A DNA stretch of 64,000 bases from Amoebidium appalachense (GCA_963693365.1 CAVNZM010000007.1:2542001-2606000); one strand, 5' to 3'; shown: positions 46,611 to 60,486, counted from the first letter of the stretch. A program made the numbers and translations. The notes: generated from the letters alone by a model not told the origin.

Positions 46611-46709
46611 GGCCATGCTGTACATGGCCCACCACCAGGGTGCACACGAGGCCACCATGAGGTGGCCAACGACTATATAAAGCAGTGCCTCCCATGTCAC
46701 AAACATGGG
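46611..46709 (+). promoter_or_regulatory. Three 7-bp-stem hairpins around the LTR TATA box
   Basis: GGCCATG-CTGTA-CATGGCC (46611-46629), GGCCACC-ATGA-GGTGGCC (46650-46667) and CCCATGT-CACAA-ACATGGG (46691-46709). The last would lie near the RNA start. Confidence 0.8.
46674..46680 (+). promoter_or_regulatory. LTR TATA box
   Basis: TATATAA in the 5' LTR, about 114 nt before the gag start codon. The same motif lies in the 3' LTR. Confidence 0.75.
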
Positions 46710-46793
46710 AAGCAGAACGTTTGATTTACACTTTTCTACTGTCGTTTCCAGTGCACAAAACACATAGACTAGTTACCCATCATACACGACACT

Positions 46794-48002
46794 ATGTCTG
46801 ACAACTTACAGTTGCAGCAACTAGTCCAACTACTGGAGCAGAGGTTGGCCTCACAAGATGCAATCATTTCTGACTTACAGAAGGAACAACGTGCACTAGA
46901 ACTAGCTTCTATGAACACAATGTCCAACAGGGTTATGGGCCCCTCACGTAATGATTCCATCAAGTTCAAGGTCGACATCCCTCTCTTCACTGGCATTGAT
47001 AATGATTCAGGCACGGACTACCACACATGGGCCGAAACCATGTATGTCCAGCTTTCTGGTGCTGGTCTTCTCCACACCATCGCGCCCAGTACGGAGCACC
47101 CGGCTACCCGTGAACAGGTCGACACTGCCCGTTCCTACCTGTGGCAAGCACTCTCGATTGACGTGCGTTGTATCCTAGGGTTAACACGCACCACCACACC
47201 TGCGGAGATATGGTCGGCCCTATCTGCCCACTACCTGGAGCAATCTGAGGCCAATCAGTACGACCTTATCGGGCTGTACATGAATTCTACGCCTGAACCT
47301 ACGGACACCGCGACGAAATACGCCATGAAACTCCGCGGCTACGTGCGGCGCCTGGCCGATTACGGCACACAAATTGGTGATGCTCAAGTGCTGACCAAGC
47401 TCACCAACGACCTCGGCAAGGTGCCTTACTACGAAATGCCTGTAATTGCCTACAAGATGACACCCAAGCCTACCGTGATGGGCCTCCTCCAACAGCTACG
47501 GGCATATGAGACCAGCCACCCACGTGCACGTGTGACTACCAGCTCCGGGCCGGCCGCCTTCACCACACGGGCTCCTCAACCTGTCATCTGCCACGGCTGC
47601 GGCAAACCAGGCCACATCAAGTCTCAGTGCCCCAACGGCAACGGCCAACACAGCAACTCTGGCAACAACCGTGCCAGCACCTACCCCAAGGGTTCCTGCG
47701 TCAACCACCCACTGTCTACCAGTCACACTACCGCCATGTGCAAGGGGGGCAACCGTGCCAACGGCCGCAAACCTAAGGGTGGTCCCCTCCTGCCTGGGTC
47801 CTGCATCAACCACCCTGCCTCTACTACCCACACTACGGCACAGTGCAAGGGGGGGCTGCCGCTCCCCGGGCTTTCCTCATGTCTAGCAACGACTGTGGCA
47901 CCAACAAGGTGCTCCTCGACTCTGGAGCCACTGACCATGTGTGCCCCCGGCCCGATGTGTTCATCAACATGCGTGCGGCGCCTTACTCCACGGTCCAAGT
48001 AG
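46794..48002 (+). CDS. gag: Copia gag, starting inside the LTR
   Basis: Capsid/nucleocapsid polyprotein, 402 codons. Residues 1-45 (a coiled coil rich in Gln, Leu and Glu) are encoded by the 5' LTR. Reading passes through the primer-binding site into a typical copia gag core. A CCHC knuckle CHGCGKPGHIKSQC (Cys266, Cys269, His274, Cys279) is followed by two repeats of a CxxH-x5-H-x4-C type (302-316 and 337-351), which may also bind zinc. After the G7 run at 47849-47855 the last ~50 codons are probably rarely used, because pol lies in the -1 frame there. Confidence 0.92.
   Translation: MSDNLQLQQLVQLLEQRLASQDAIISDLQKEQRALELASMNTMSNRVMGPSRNDSIKFKVDIPLFTGIDNDSGTDYHTWAETMYVQLSGAGLLHTIAPSTEHPATREQVDTARSYLWQALSIDVRCILGLTRTTTPAEIWSALSAHYLEQSEANQYDLIGLYMNSTPEPTDTATKYAMKLRGYVRRLADYGTQIGDAQVLTKLTNDLGKVPYYEMPVIAYKMTPKPTVMGLLQQLRAYETSHPRARVTTSSGPAAFTTRAPQPVICHGCGKPGHIKSQCPNGNGQHSNSGNNRASTYPKGSCVNHPLSTSHTTAMCKGGNRANGRKPKGGPLLPGSCINHPASTTHTTAQCKGGLPLPGLSSCLATTVAPTRCSSTLEPLTMCAPGPMCSSTCVRRLTPRSK
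46930..46942 (+). promoter_or_regulatory. Primer-binding site for the anticodon arm of initiator tRNA-Met
   Basis: GGGTTATGGGCCC directly abuts the LTR. It is complementary to GGGCCCATAACCC, the initiator tRNA-Met anticodon arm, as in Drosophila copia, which uses a cleaved half-tRNA primer. Here it is also translated as part of gag. Confidence 0.85.
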
Positions 48003-51000
48003 CCGACAAGGGTGCATGTGCAGTGCTTGGGGTGGGCGACGTGTTCTTTTCCAGCACCATCGACGGCGTTACTGCGGTGCATCAGCTGACGGATGTACTC
48101 TACGTGCCCTCCATCCCCGACACTCTCATCAGTGTGTTCACGGCAACTACCAACGGTGTTTTACCCCGCTTTGACACCCGCGGCGGCGTTAAGTTGTGCT
48201 ACGGCGATCAAATTCTGGCCACCGGCTCGGCTGTCGGCACCAAGCTGTACCACATGGCGGTGTCTCTTCTGCGCGCGGACACAACCCCGGACGCCCAAAC
48301 CACCACTGCTCCGCGTATCCTCAAGGTTACTGCCGACCTCAACACGTGGCACTACCGTCTGGGCCATGCTGGCATTGACGCTGTACGCTCGGTCATCAAG
48401 TCTGCAGGCCTGTTGGTGGGTGGCGGTGCCAAGTCTCCGGGTGTGTGTGAGCCCTGTGCCCTCGGCAAAGCCCACCGTGTTGCCTTCTCCGAATCAACTA
48501 GCCAAGCTCCCCGGGTCCTAGCCAAGGTTCACAGCGACATCAGCGGCCCCTTCCCTCCCGCGATCGGTGGTGCTCAGTACTTGGCGACGTTCCACGACGA
48601 ATTCACCGGCCACACCACGGCCGTGCCCCTCGTCAAGAAGTCGGACACACTGGCTGCATATGTGACGTACCACAAGGCGGCGGTTACCCAACACGGTGTT
48701 CCCATGCAGGTGTTTCAGTCCGACGGGGGGGGCGAGTACATGGGCACGGCCTTCGGGGACTACAACCGTGAGCATGGCATTCGCCATCAGATCACTACCA
48801 CCGGCTCTCCTCAACAGAATGGGACTGCCGAACGACTGAACCGGACCCTCCTCGACATGGTTCGGGCACTCCTGCAGCAGTCCGGCCTTCCGGTGGGATT
48901 CTGGGCCGAGGCAGCTGTGACCGCGGCTTTTATACGCAACATGCTCCCGTCGCGAGCCACCGGCAGCCAATCGTCTCCCGCTCTGCTGTGGACCGGCATT
49001 CCTCCCGACTACAGCCGGCTCCGTGTCTGGGGCTCTCCCTGCTACGTCCATCAACAGGATACACCGAAACTGGCGCCTCGTGCCGTCAAGGGCGTCTTCG
49101 TGGGCTACCCTCCTAACATCAAGGGCTACAAGGTCTGGATTCCAGCAGCACACAAGATGACCGTCAGCCGTGACGTGCAGTTCGACGAGGCTGCTATTCT
49201 GCACCCCCTCCGTGATGTCCCATCTGATTGGTCGACCGCACCGGCAATTCATCATTTTTTGGAGTCATCTGATTCGTCAAATCAGCCAGCCAATCACATC
49301 GTCCGGAATGATCAGCAATCTGATTCGTCTCGTCTGTCAGCCAATGGGACAGCGCCGAGTGATCAATTGGACATTCCGATCCTGCCCGAGCCTGCACATC
49401 GGCTCCCCCGGACGACCCGTAGTGGCGCTGTGTACAACGACCAACGTCGAGGCCCGACTGCCAACGTGGCTGCTGCTACGGCCCCCCTTGCCCCCCAGGC
49501 TACGGCTCCTGCATCAACACCCATCAAGGCTTCCACCATTGTTGTCCCCAAGACTGTCCGGGCTGCACTCAAGAGTCCCCAGCGTCTGAAATGGGAGGAG
49601 GCTGCACACCGTGAGCTCAAGGCCCTGGAAGACAACGGCACCTTCACCCTTGTGCCCCGTCCAGAGGATGGCTCCACTGTCATTCCGGTCGGCTGGGTCT
49701 TTACGGTCAAGCAGGACAACGTCGGCAACGTCACTGCTTTCAAGGCCCGGCTTGTGGCCCGGGGCAACTACCAGCAGCCTGGCCAGGACTATTTCGTCAC
49801 CGAGTCACCTGTGGCTGCGCTGGCTACCATCCGGCTGGTTTTGGCTACCTCCGTGGCCCAAGGTCTGCCTCTGCGCCACATCGACGTCAACACAGCATTC
49901 CTCAACGGCACCGTCAACGAGACCATCTACATTGAGCAGCCCCCTGGCTTCGTCAACCCCTCGGCCCCCCATGCTGTCGGCTTGCTCCACAAGGCGCTCT
50001 ACGGCCTAAAACAGGCACCGCGCCAGTGGTATGAGGCCCTCCGTGACCATCTCCTCGACCAAGGCTTCATTGTGAGTGCTGCTGACCCGTGCCTGTTCAT
50101 CAAGAATGCCGGGACCCCAACATTTATTGCCCTTGCTGCCTACGTGGATGACTTCACCGTGACGGCCGCCACTGATGCGCTCATCGACGATTTTTTCACC
50201 AAGCTGGATGCTCGTTTCTCTGCCAAGGACCTGGGTCGTCCTACCCTGCTCATCGGGCACACTCTTACCTGGCTGGAGGACGGGTCTCTGCGTCTGGGCC
50301 ATCGTCAACACATCATCGACTTGGCTGCCCGTTTTCGTCTCACCCACATGTCCGGCACCAAGACCCCCATCGTCCCGGGCCAGGCCAGTGAAAGCAACAA
50401 GACCCCAGCCTACAGCAAGAAGGAGGACTATGCCAGCCTGGTCGGTGCCCTGCTGTGGATTGCGCGTACCACCCGCCCCGACATTTCCCAGGCTCTGGGA
50501 GTCCTTACTCGACACATTCATGCGCCCACCGTCACCCACTGGACTATGGCTACCAGAGTTGTAAGCTACCTGCTGGCCACCATCGACCTGGGTATTGTCT
50601 ACCGTCCCGGCCCCCCCAACCTTGTTGGCTACTCCGACTCCGACTACGCCGAGGACCGCGACACCCGGCGCTCCACCACGGGCTATGTCTTCTTCATAAA
50701 CTCCTCCCCTGTGTCCTGGGTGTCTCGGCTCCAGTCCATCACCACCCACAGCTCCACTGAGGCTGAATTTGTGGCCATGTCTGCTGCTACGAACGAGGCC
50801 CTATGGCTCAACTATGTGATGGACGACCTGGGCCTTAATCCTATCAATGAGCCCACCCCGGTGCCCATCCATGGGGACAATGAGTCTGCCCGGGCCCTGC
50901 TGGACACCCTGGGGGTTAAGCCCAAGACCAAGCACATCGACGTCCGCTACTGCTCCGTCAAGGAACATCACCTGCTGGGCAACATCACTGTGGTCCCGGT

Positions 51001-51091
51001 GGCTTCTGCTGACAACAAGGCCGACATGTTCACCAAGGCCCTGTCTGCCTCTTTCTTCACCAAGGCCGTGGGGATGCTCAACATGTGCTGA
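47843..51091 (+). CDS. pol: Copia pol: protease, integrase, reverse transcriptase, RNase H
   Basis: About 1,080 codons in the -1 frame relative to gag, with no early ATG of its own before 47879. Protease LLDSGATDHVC (Asp codon at 47918). Integrase zinc site HYRLGH..CEPCALGK and the D,D,E core: VHSDISGP (48536), QSDGGGEY (48722) and NGTAERLN (48830). Reverse transcriptase FKARLVARG, DVNTAFLNG, ALYGLKQAPRQW and YVDD (50141-50152). RNase H GYSDSDYA, STEAEF, HGDNESA and NKADMFTKAL. All residues needed for activity are present. The linker before the reverse transcriptase is enriched in ATTGG/CCAAT words at DNA level. The protein is presumably made as a gag-pol fusion. Confidence 0.96.
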   Translation: MQGGAAAPRAFLMSSNDCGTNKVLLDSGATDHVCPRPDVFINMRAAPYSTVQVADKGACAVLGVGDVFFSSTIDGVTAVHQLTDVLYVPSIPDTLISVFTATTNGVLPRFDTRGGVKLCYGDQILATGSAVGTKLYHMAVSLLRADTTPDAQTTTAPRILKVTADLNTWHYRLGHAGIDAVRSVIKSAGLLVGGGAKSPGVCEPCALGKAHRVAFSESTSQAPRVLAKVHSDISGPFPPAIGGAQYLATFHDEFTGHTTAVPLVKKSDTLAAYVTYHKAAVTQHGVPMQVFQSDGGGEYMGTAFGDYNREHGIRHQITTTGSPQQNGTAERLNRTLLDMVRALLQQSGLPVGFWAEAAVTAAFIRNMLPSRATGSQSSPALLWTGIPPDYSRLRVWGSPCYVHQQDTPKLAPRAVKGVFVGYPPNIKGYKVWIPAAHKMTVSRDVQFDEAAILHPLRDVPSDWSTAPAIHHFLESSDSSNQPANHIVRNDQQSDSSRLSANGTAPSDQLDIPILPEPAHRLPRTTRSGAVYNDQRRGPTANVAAATAPLAPQATAPASTPIKASTIVVPKTVRAALKSPQRLKWEEAAHRELKALEDNGTFTLVPRPEDGSTVIPVGWVFTVKQDNVGNVTAFKARLVARGNYQQPGQDYFVTESPVAALATIRLVLATSVAQGLPLRHIDVNTAFLNGTVNETIYIEQPPGFVNPSAPHAVGLLHKALYGLKQAPRQWYEALRDHLLDQGFIVSAADPCLFIKNAGTPTFIALAAYVDDFTVTAATDALIDDFFTKLDARFSAKDLGRPTLLIGHTLTWLEDGSLRLGHRQHIIDLAARFRLTHMSGTKTPIVPGQASESNKTPAYSKKEDYASLVGALLWIARTTRPDISQALGVLTRHIHAPTVTHWTMATRVVSYLLATIDLGIVYRPGPPNLVGYSDSDYAEDRDTRRSTTGYVFFINSSPVSWVSRLQSITTHSSTEAEFVAMSAATNEALWLNYVMDDLGLNPINEPTPVPIHGDNESARALLDTLGVKPKTKHIDVRYCSVKEHHLLGNITVVPVASADNKADMFTKALSASFFTKAVGMLNMC
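47849..47855 (+). promoter_or_regulatory. Probable -1 frameshift site between gag and pol
   Basis: Seven G read as G GGG GGG in the gag frame, an X-XXY-YYZ slippery heptamer, lie at the start of the gag-pol overlap right after the last Cys of the third knuckle. Pol is in the -1 frame and open from about 47778. Confidence 0.65.
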
Positions 51092-51268
51092 GCACCCGTC
51101 ATCAACCAACTGCGCCCTCATACTTCAGGGGGGGGGAGAGAGTTGCATCCGACTGTGCAACTACGTGTACCATACTAAAATTGAGTAGGGGAATCTTTAT
51201 TGTCTGTATTTTGTGCACCTGAAGCACTCGAGCTCAGTTGCATTAATTCATACCACAATTATCCAATT

Positions 51269-51277
51269 GAGTAGGGG
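51269..51277 (+). promoter_or_regulatory. Polypurine tract
   Basis: GAGTAGGGG immediately before the 3' LTR, the expected plus-strand primer. The same AATTGAGTAGGGG word occurs 86 nt upstream (51179-51191), and a longer purine run (GGGGGGGGGAGAGAG) lies at 51127-51141. Confidence 0.75.
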
Positions 51278-52042
51278 TGTTGGAGTACACTGGTACTCCC
51301 GGCTAGCAATGTCTGTTAGAGAAAGTTTCTGAGCAATTGAATAACTGTTTCAACACTCACTCGAGTGCATAGAGCTTTTGTTTACGGTCATATTCATATA
51401 TGGTAGTTATATGTTTGAGCCAAAACTGTACCAATGACGAGCTTCACTAGCAACGTGCTAATTGTGCTCATTAATTAATATTCCCGGTTCAGATGATGTC
51501 ATGTCTATATTTGCCACAGGATTCTATTCTTAGAGTGGTAGTGTGCTTTATTCCCGGATATTCTCAGAATATTTTTAGTTGTGTGAAGCAAGATTTACGT
51601 TTAACTGCAATTGGTGTGTTAAACACGTTTATTTGTGTGCTTTAGTGCAAGTTAACTAGCCACTCAACGTGCACAGTTAACTTTTATATCTTTAACGACT
51701 TGTTTTCATTGTGCTCTCTTTTCGGCCATGCTGTACATGGCCCACCACCAGGGTGCACACGAGGCCACCATGAGGTGGCCAACGACTATATAAAGCAGTG
51801 CCTCCCATGTCACAAACATGGGAAGCAGAACGTTTGATTTACACTTTTCTACTGTCGTTTCCAGTGCACAAAACACATAGACTAGTTACCCATCATACAC
51901 GACACTATGTCTGACAACTTACAGTTGCAGCAACTAGTCCAACTACTGGAGCAGAGGTTGGCCTCACAAGATGCAATCATTTCTGACTTACAGAAGGAAC
52001 AACGTGCACTAGAACTAGCTTCTATGAACACAATGTCCAACA
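51278..52042 (+). repeat. 3' LTR
   Basis: Same length and sequence as the 5' LTR by visual comparison. It carries a second copy of the gag start (ATG at 51907), which continues past the LTR into host DNA as a short unrelated frame. Confidence 0.97.
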
Positions 52043-52047
52043 TATTT

Positions 52048-53354
52048 CTGTTCAAGAACATATCTACAGTGGTTCTCATGAGCAATATCGAACCTCGACG
52101 ACTGTCCAGGGCTTGCAATTTTGCAATATTAATTTGTTAAAACGCGTATTTTGAGTTTTGTGACTGGCGAGGCGTTTTCAGCTGGGCTTGCAGATCCCCA
52201 AGAACCCCTCCGTTACGATTAAGAAACTGTCCGTTACCATTGGCCAAAGGACAATACGGTTAAGCTGGCCAACCCCAGCCAACCCTGATCGCGAATGTAG
52301 CCGCCAGCGCGGGAGGCACGGGTAGGCTTTGCCCTTCAAAGTTTCGGGTGAGTTCAGTCTAACAACCACTGATCTCCACGAAGGGATGCCATGCAACCCT
52401 AAAAGAACAACTATTTTTGGAGGGAATGCCTACGCGAAACGCAAGCATACTGTGTGATATCATAGCAAAAACAAAGTGCAAGCTTTGCAAAGTTTGTTAC
52501 TTACAAACTGCCATGATCCATCTATCTGCCTCTGCCAGATCTATTCAGACTATTTCATGCGAAGCCGGCCAATGATTGGATGAATCGATGGTTGTCAGTG
52601 TCACATAAGTTATTCGGCGCGCATTGGAACGCTAGCTGAACCAATCAGCTGTGGTTGTGGTACCCACATAGCATTCCAGGAGATAAATAGCGAACCAAAG
52701 GTGGTCATAAAAGTATCAGGCTTATAAAGTATAAGTGTATGGGGTAATGGTATTGATATCTAAATTCGAATGTACGATTGTAAAAGTATCAAGAAATACC
52801 CAGTTCCTGATACTGACACAGATTCTTAGAGGGAGCTTAGGCACATACCTTGAAGAGTGTCGGGCCAGTACTGAGTACAAGCTGAACTCAGTCTACCTGT
52901 ACAGTACTGTACATAGCACACCTACAGTGCCCGCACACCCACTCAGTTATTCAATTAGCTAGATTGAAAAACGAAAAAGCAAAACAATATTAATAACTAT
53001 TAAAAACCTGCAATATATAGACACTCATTTGGCACGTTCCCTTCCCCCATTTCATTGGCAAAGGTCCAACACTTCAACTGAAAGAAACCAACCCCAACAT
53101 GTTTAGGGGCACAGGGCACAAAAGACGAAATCACACTAAACGATCATCTATTGTAGGGCTTGTTGGCCTGCACAATCATTCCGATTAAACTCCTGTGTGG
53201 TACTCGCTGAAATATTCTCCGTGAGTATTGGGAAAAGTTTTCATAATTCTACCCCAGTCCTCTTGGTGCTTCCAAGCAGAATAGTTATAGTAAGTAGATC
53301 ATTGCCACGTTCTTTAAAGAACCAGAAAATCCCAAGCGAGTAAGGACTTAAACT
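52048..53354. other. Unassigned DNA between the copia element and the 7TM-RGS gene
   Basis: Non-repetitive. Several CCAAT/ATTGG motifs (52570-52650) could belong to a promoter. No ORF worth calling. Confidence 0.45.
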
Positions 53355-56783
<3,429 letters not shown>

Positions 56784-57851
56784 AATGTCGACAATTTGCG
56801 ACGTATACGTAGACGGCGGTGTGTGTGTGATTAATAGTGTTGATGTGTTAATCAGTGTTGATATGTTTTCTGGCGCCTACTAGTTGCCTGCTATTTTTGG
56901 CTTACTAACTAATAGATGGTGTTACTATAGTTTTTTGGCGTCTAGTGGTGTGAATAGTTTGAGGCAGTTGTTTTTGCACGTGTATTAGTGTGCTCTCATG
57001 TTTAGACGTGCTCGTCAAAGCGGTTTACCTAGGCGACAGATTGAGGAAGTATAGAAGTTGCGCTACTATAGTTTGTCATGTGTTGCGATAGTGGTTCTCT
57101 ACATCATAATGTAATATAGCCTAAGGGTGTACTCCGGCATAAATTGCCGCATATCCCGTACATAATCAAGATATATCTATGATATCAATGGTGAACATAC
57201 GCATAGTATCGGGCCGCACCACGTGCGTGTGCTAGTGCTGCTTTTTCTTTTTTTTTTCTTTTTGTTTTCGCGGATGTGGCCGATAATATATTCCTACTTT
57301 TTTATATAGTTTTAGTCTGGCCCGAGGGCAACAAGTAGTTCGAGTAAGGGTTTAGAGCACGGCAATTAGTTATCGGTACTTCGAGGTATAATAGTTTTTG
57401 AGTGTCGGACTTTTTAGTGCAGTATACTAAAATATACTGTGACTTGTCAGACACATGTACACGCACATAATAATGGCATCACATATCCAATAATTCTGTA
57501 TATTATTAATAGGTGGATAGCGGCATTAGCCGTTTATACCGTGCAGAGTGCTAACAGTAGGATTCCCTAGGTGTGTGGGCCAGAGAGGGCAGTAATCTGC
57601 AATTAGCAACATGCTGCATAAATTCGATGCCGATTTCAAACAGGATGAAAAAAAAATAAGACGTATGATACACATACCCCCCCCCCCCCCCCCCCCCCCC
57701 CTTTGGGTACCTCATCAATGATCACTAATTGTTAGCTAGTAAGACCTTCAATCCTTCTCTGTCAACTAATAGGGTGCATAAATTTCGGCCGGCTCACGTG
57801 CCTTGATCAGAGGGCACGGTTACGATATGCGAGCAGCAAGCAACGGGCAAA

Positions 57852-57890
<39 letters not shown>

Positions 57891-58172
57891 TGTATGCATA
57901 AGAGAGGAGACATCAAAGGACAAACTACAAAACCGGGGGGAGGAGGGTGGGAATCCATGGGATTTGTGTTGCACAAGTGTTAGGTGGTTGGAAGAAAGAG
58001 AAATTCAACTGATGAAACACACGGTCATGCATATGATCACCGGGCACATGTCAGGACACCGTCCCTAGCAACCCAACACGTATGTATGTGCATGTGTGGA
58101 GTCCGTATTACGGTACGTGTGTGTGTGTGTGTGTGTGTGAGCACACCCCTCTCTCTCTCGAGCTCTGTGTGT

Positions 58173-58203
<31 letters not shown>

Positions 58204-58225
58204 GGGGGGGGGGGAAGGGGGGGGG

Positions 58226-58372
58226 TTTGAATGCGGAACACGGTACGAAGTACGCATACACGACGAGAAGCATGGTGCAGGACACATGCAAAGGCATAAC
58301 ATTCAAGTATGCAACATCAGCCATGTGCACAGTATGCGTCATAAGCAGAGCCCATCCTCAGGGAGGACCCAA
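58226..58372 (+). repeat. Dispersed G-flanked repeat, copy 12
   Basis: Follows (GT)n then a G run. TTTGAATGCGGAACACGGTA.. through GCAGAGCCCATCCTCAGGGA. Nearly identical to copies 2 and 13, hence relatively young. Confidence 0.9.
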
Positions 58373-58739
58373 GGGGGGAGGGGGAGGGGGGGGGGGGTGT
58401 TTGGGGTGGGGGGGGGGATGGGGGGTGGGAATGGAGGAGGGGGAATGGTTCAGAAGCCATGTTTGGTGTCTTTTTCACCTGTTCACCATCCAAATCACGA
58501 ATTCCATCCAGAAAACCAGTTTCTGGTATCCTTTCATTCCTAGCAGAGGGAGATATTTTCTAGACCCCAGCCCCCTTCAGCAACAATGCTCCTTCAAGCC
58601 AAACTGTTACACGCTTTGCTTTAATACTCAACATCCGATTCAGACGGCCATCTTCAAAGAATCCGAAACCTTGCAAGCCATCGAAAGAACATGTTTTCAG
58701 CGGCCCCCCCGGGATCGGTGGGTGGTGTGGTGTGTGTGT

Positions 58740-58770
<31 letters not shown>

Positions 58771-58777
58771 GGGGGGG

Positions 58778-58858
58778 GTTTGAATGCGGAACACGGTACG
58801 AAGTACGCATACACGACGAGAAGCATGGTGCAGGACACATGCAAAGGCAAACATTCAG
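58778..58858 (+). repeat. Dispersed G-flanked repeat, copy 13 (81 bp)
   Basis: Follows (GT)n then a G run. Matches copy 12 until CAAACATTCA, where another G run begins. Confidence 0.9.
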
Positions 58859-59217
58859 GGGGGGGGGGGGGGGGGGTTAAGCTAGAACGCCAAGTTACAG
58901 AGTGTTACGTACACACGACCAACTGCAGAAGGGGGGGGGGGGGGGGGGGGGGGGGGAGGGGGGGATTATCAGAGATGGTTCATGCATCAATTTCGTAGTG
59001 CCAAAAGAGGAAAAACACCAAAAAAGGACAAGCGAACAGTAGCTTAACACCCCTGCAGCCTGCCACGATGCCCAAATGCTTACGAGGCCAAAAGTTTCCC
59101 AGACTATGTAGAGTTAAACAGGTGATTATATTTCCACTATGCAATCTTCTGGCAAAACCGTCGTTTAGACGACCTGACATATACTAGTTGGCGGGCTGAT
59201 GTGATTGGCTTTCAAGC

Positions 59218-59278
59218 TTACTCCGGTTTCGGCATTGTGAACATGGAGGGCTCCTCCACTCCTCTCTTTGGCGCAACG

Positions 59279-59279
<1 letters not shown>
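59218..59279 (-). CDS. TMCO1: TMCO1 exon 5 (terminal)
   Basis: Encodes the last 19 residues and TAA. The reading frame and the GVAPK resemblance to human GLAPS place its start at 59279, but the preceding bases are CACACACG, not AG. Confidence 0.65.
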
Positions 59280-59368
<89 letters not shown>

Positions 59369-59444
59369 GCCTGTGCGTGTCGTATGCTCACAAGTGTTTG
59401 TGTGCGTACGTATGGGTATGGGCGGAGGATAAGGGGGGGAGAAA

Positions 59445-59476
<32 letters not shown>

Positions 59477-60096
59477 CTCGGTCAGAATGTGGTTCACAGC
59501 AAGTTGTTCAAACACAAGAAAATTCACAAAATTGCAATACGGGAAGCAACATTCAAAATACGGGGAACAACATATAAAATACGGGGAACAACATACAAAA
59601 TACGAGGAAAAACATACAAAATGCGGGAACCAACATACAAAATACGAGGAACAACATACAAAATGCCGGAAACAACATATAAAACACGAGGAACAACATA
59701 CAAAATATGGGGGAAAACACAGGAAAGCAATCATCCAGCAGTCAGCATCAAACCAGAGCATCGCTGCAGGGAGGTGCCCGAGGGGCCGAAGGGAGGGGGG
59801 GAGAGGGGGGGTGGGGGGGAGGGGGGGAGAGAGAGAGAGAGAGAGAGGGGAGGAAGTGAGGTGGAGAACATCAAGCATGCAACATGAAGAAGGCAACAGA
59901 ATGTTAGAAAGAAAGCTAAGTCACAACGCCTTAGCCTAAGCGAGCATTTATGGAAAACCGCATACACACCCGCCCGCCCGCCCACTCGCCCGCCTGCCTG
60001 CCTGCCCGCAGCACACACCCATGCATGTACACACACACACACCGCCACCCAGACCCACACAGACAGTGAGAATGGGGGGGGGGGGGGGGGGGGGGG

Positions 60097-60181
<85 letters not shown>

Positions 60182-60182
60182 C

Positions 60183-60256
<74 letters not shown>

Positions 60257-60455
60257 AGGGGCACACACAGAGATATTACGCACCAAACAAGTGCTGCACC
60301 AGTGGCCTGGTGATCATACTGGCCACCACGTAGATGAACAGATAGTTGCACTCCGTGTAATCCTCCCCACTCAGACCACGGTGGCTCATTCCTTGAATGA
60401 ACCCAAATGGAACAAACGGGAGCTTGCCCATCACAAGACCCTCGAACCTATGTGT

Positions 60456-60486
<31 letters not shown>

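Larger units (their letters stand above)
46165..46929 (+). repeat. 5' LTR
   Basis: 765 bp, TGTTG..CAACA ends. Contains TATATAA at 46674-46680 and the first 45 codons of gag. Confidence 0.97.
46165..52042 (+). mobile_element. Complete Ty1/copia LTR retrotransposon (5,878 bp)
   Basis: Two 765-bp LTRs (46165-46929 and 51278-52042), each TGTTG..CAACA and indistinguishable by eye, bound gag and pol. The 5-bp target duplication TATTT sits at 46160-46164 and 52043-52047. Domain order protease, integrase, reverse transcriptase, RNase H is copia type. All catalytic motifs are present and the frames are open. The LTR identity means a recent insertion. There is no envelope gene. Confidence 0.98.
56784..59217. 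other. Intergenic DNA between the convergent 7TM-RGS and TMCO1 genes
   Basis: 56784-57680 is AT-rich and non-repetitive. C and G runs follow at 57677 and 57853, then dispersed repeat copies 12 and 13 in the same orientation, separated by a non-repetitive stretch (58450-58700) with no recognised gene. Confidence 0.6.

Noticed and set aside
48518-49255. Antisense frames inside pol (also 50006-50749)
   Set aside because: GC-rich third positions of pol open the opposite strand. No motif is present and pol itself is clearly coding.
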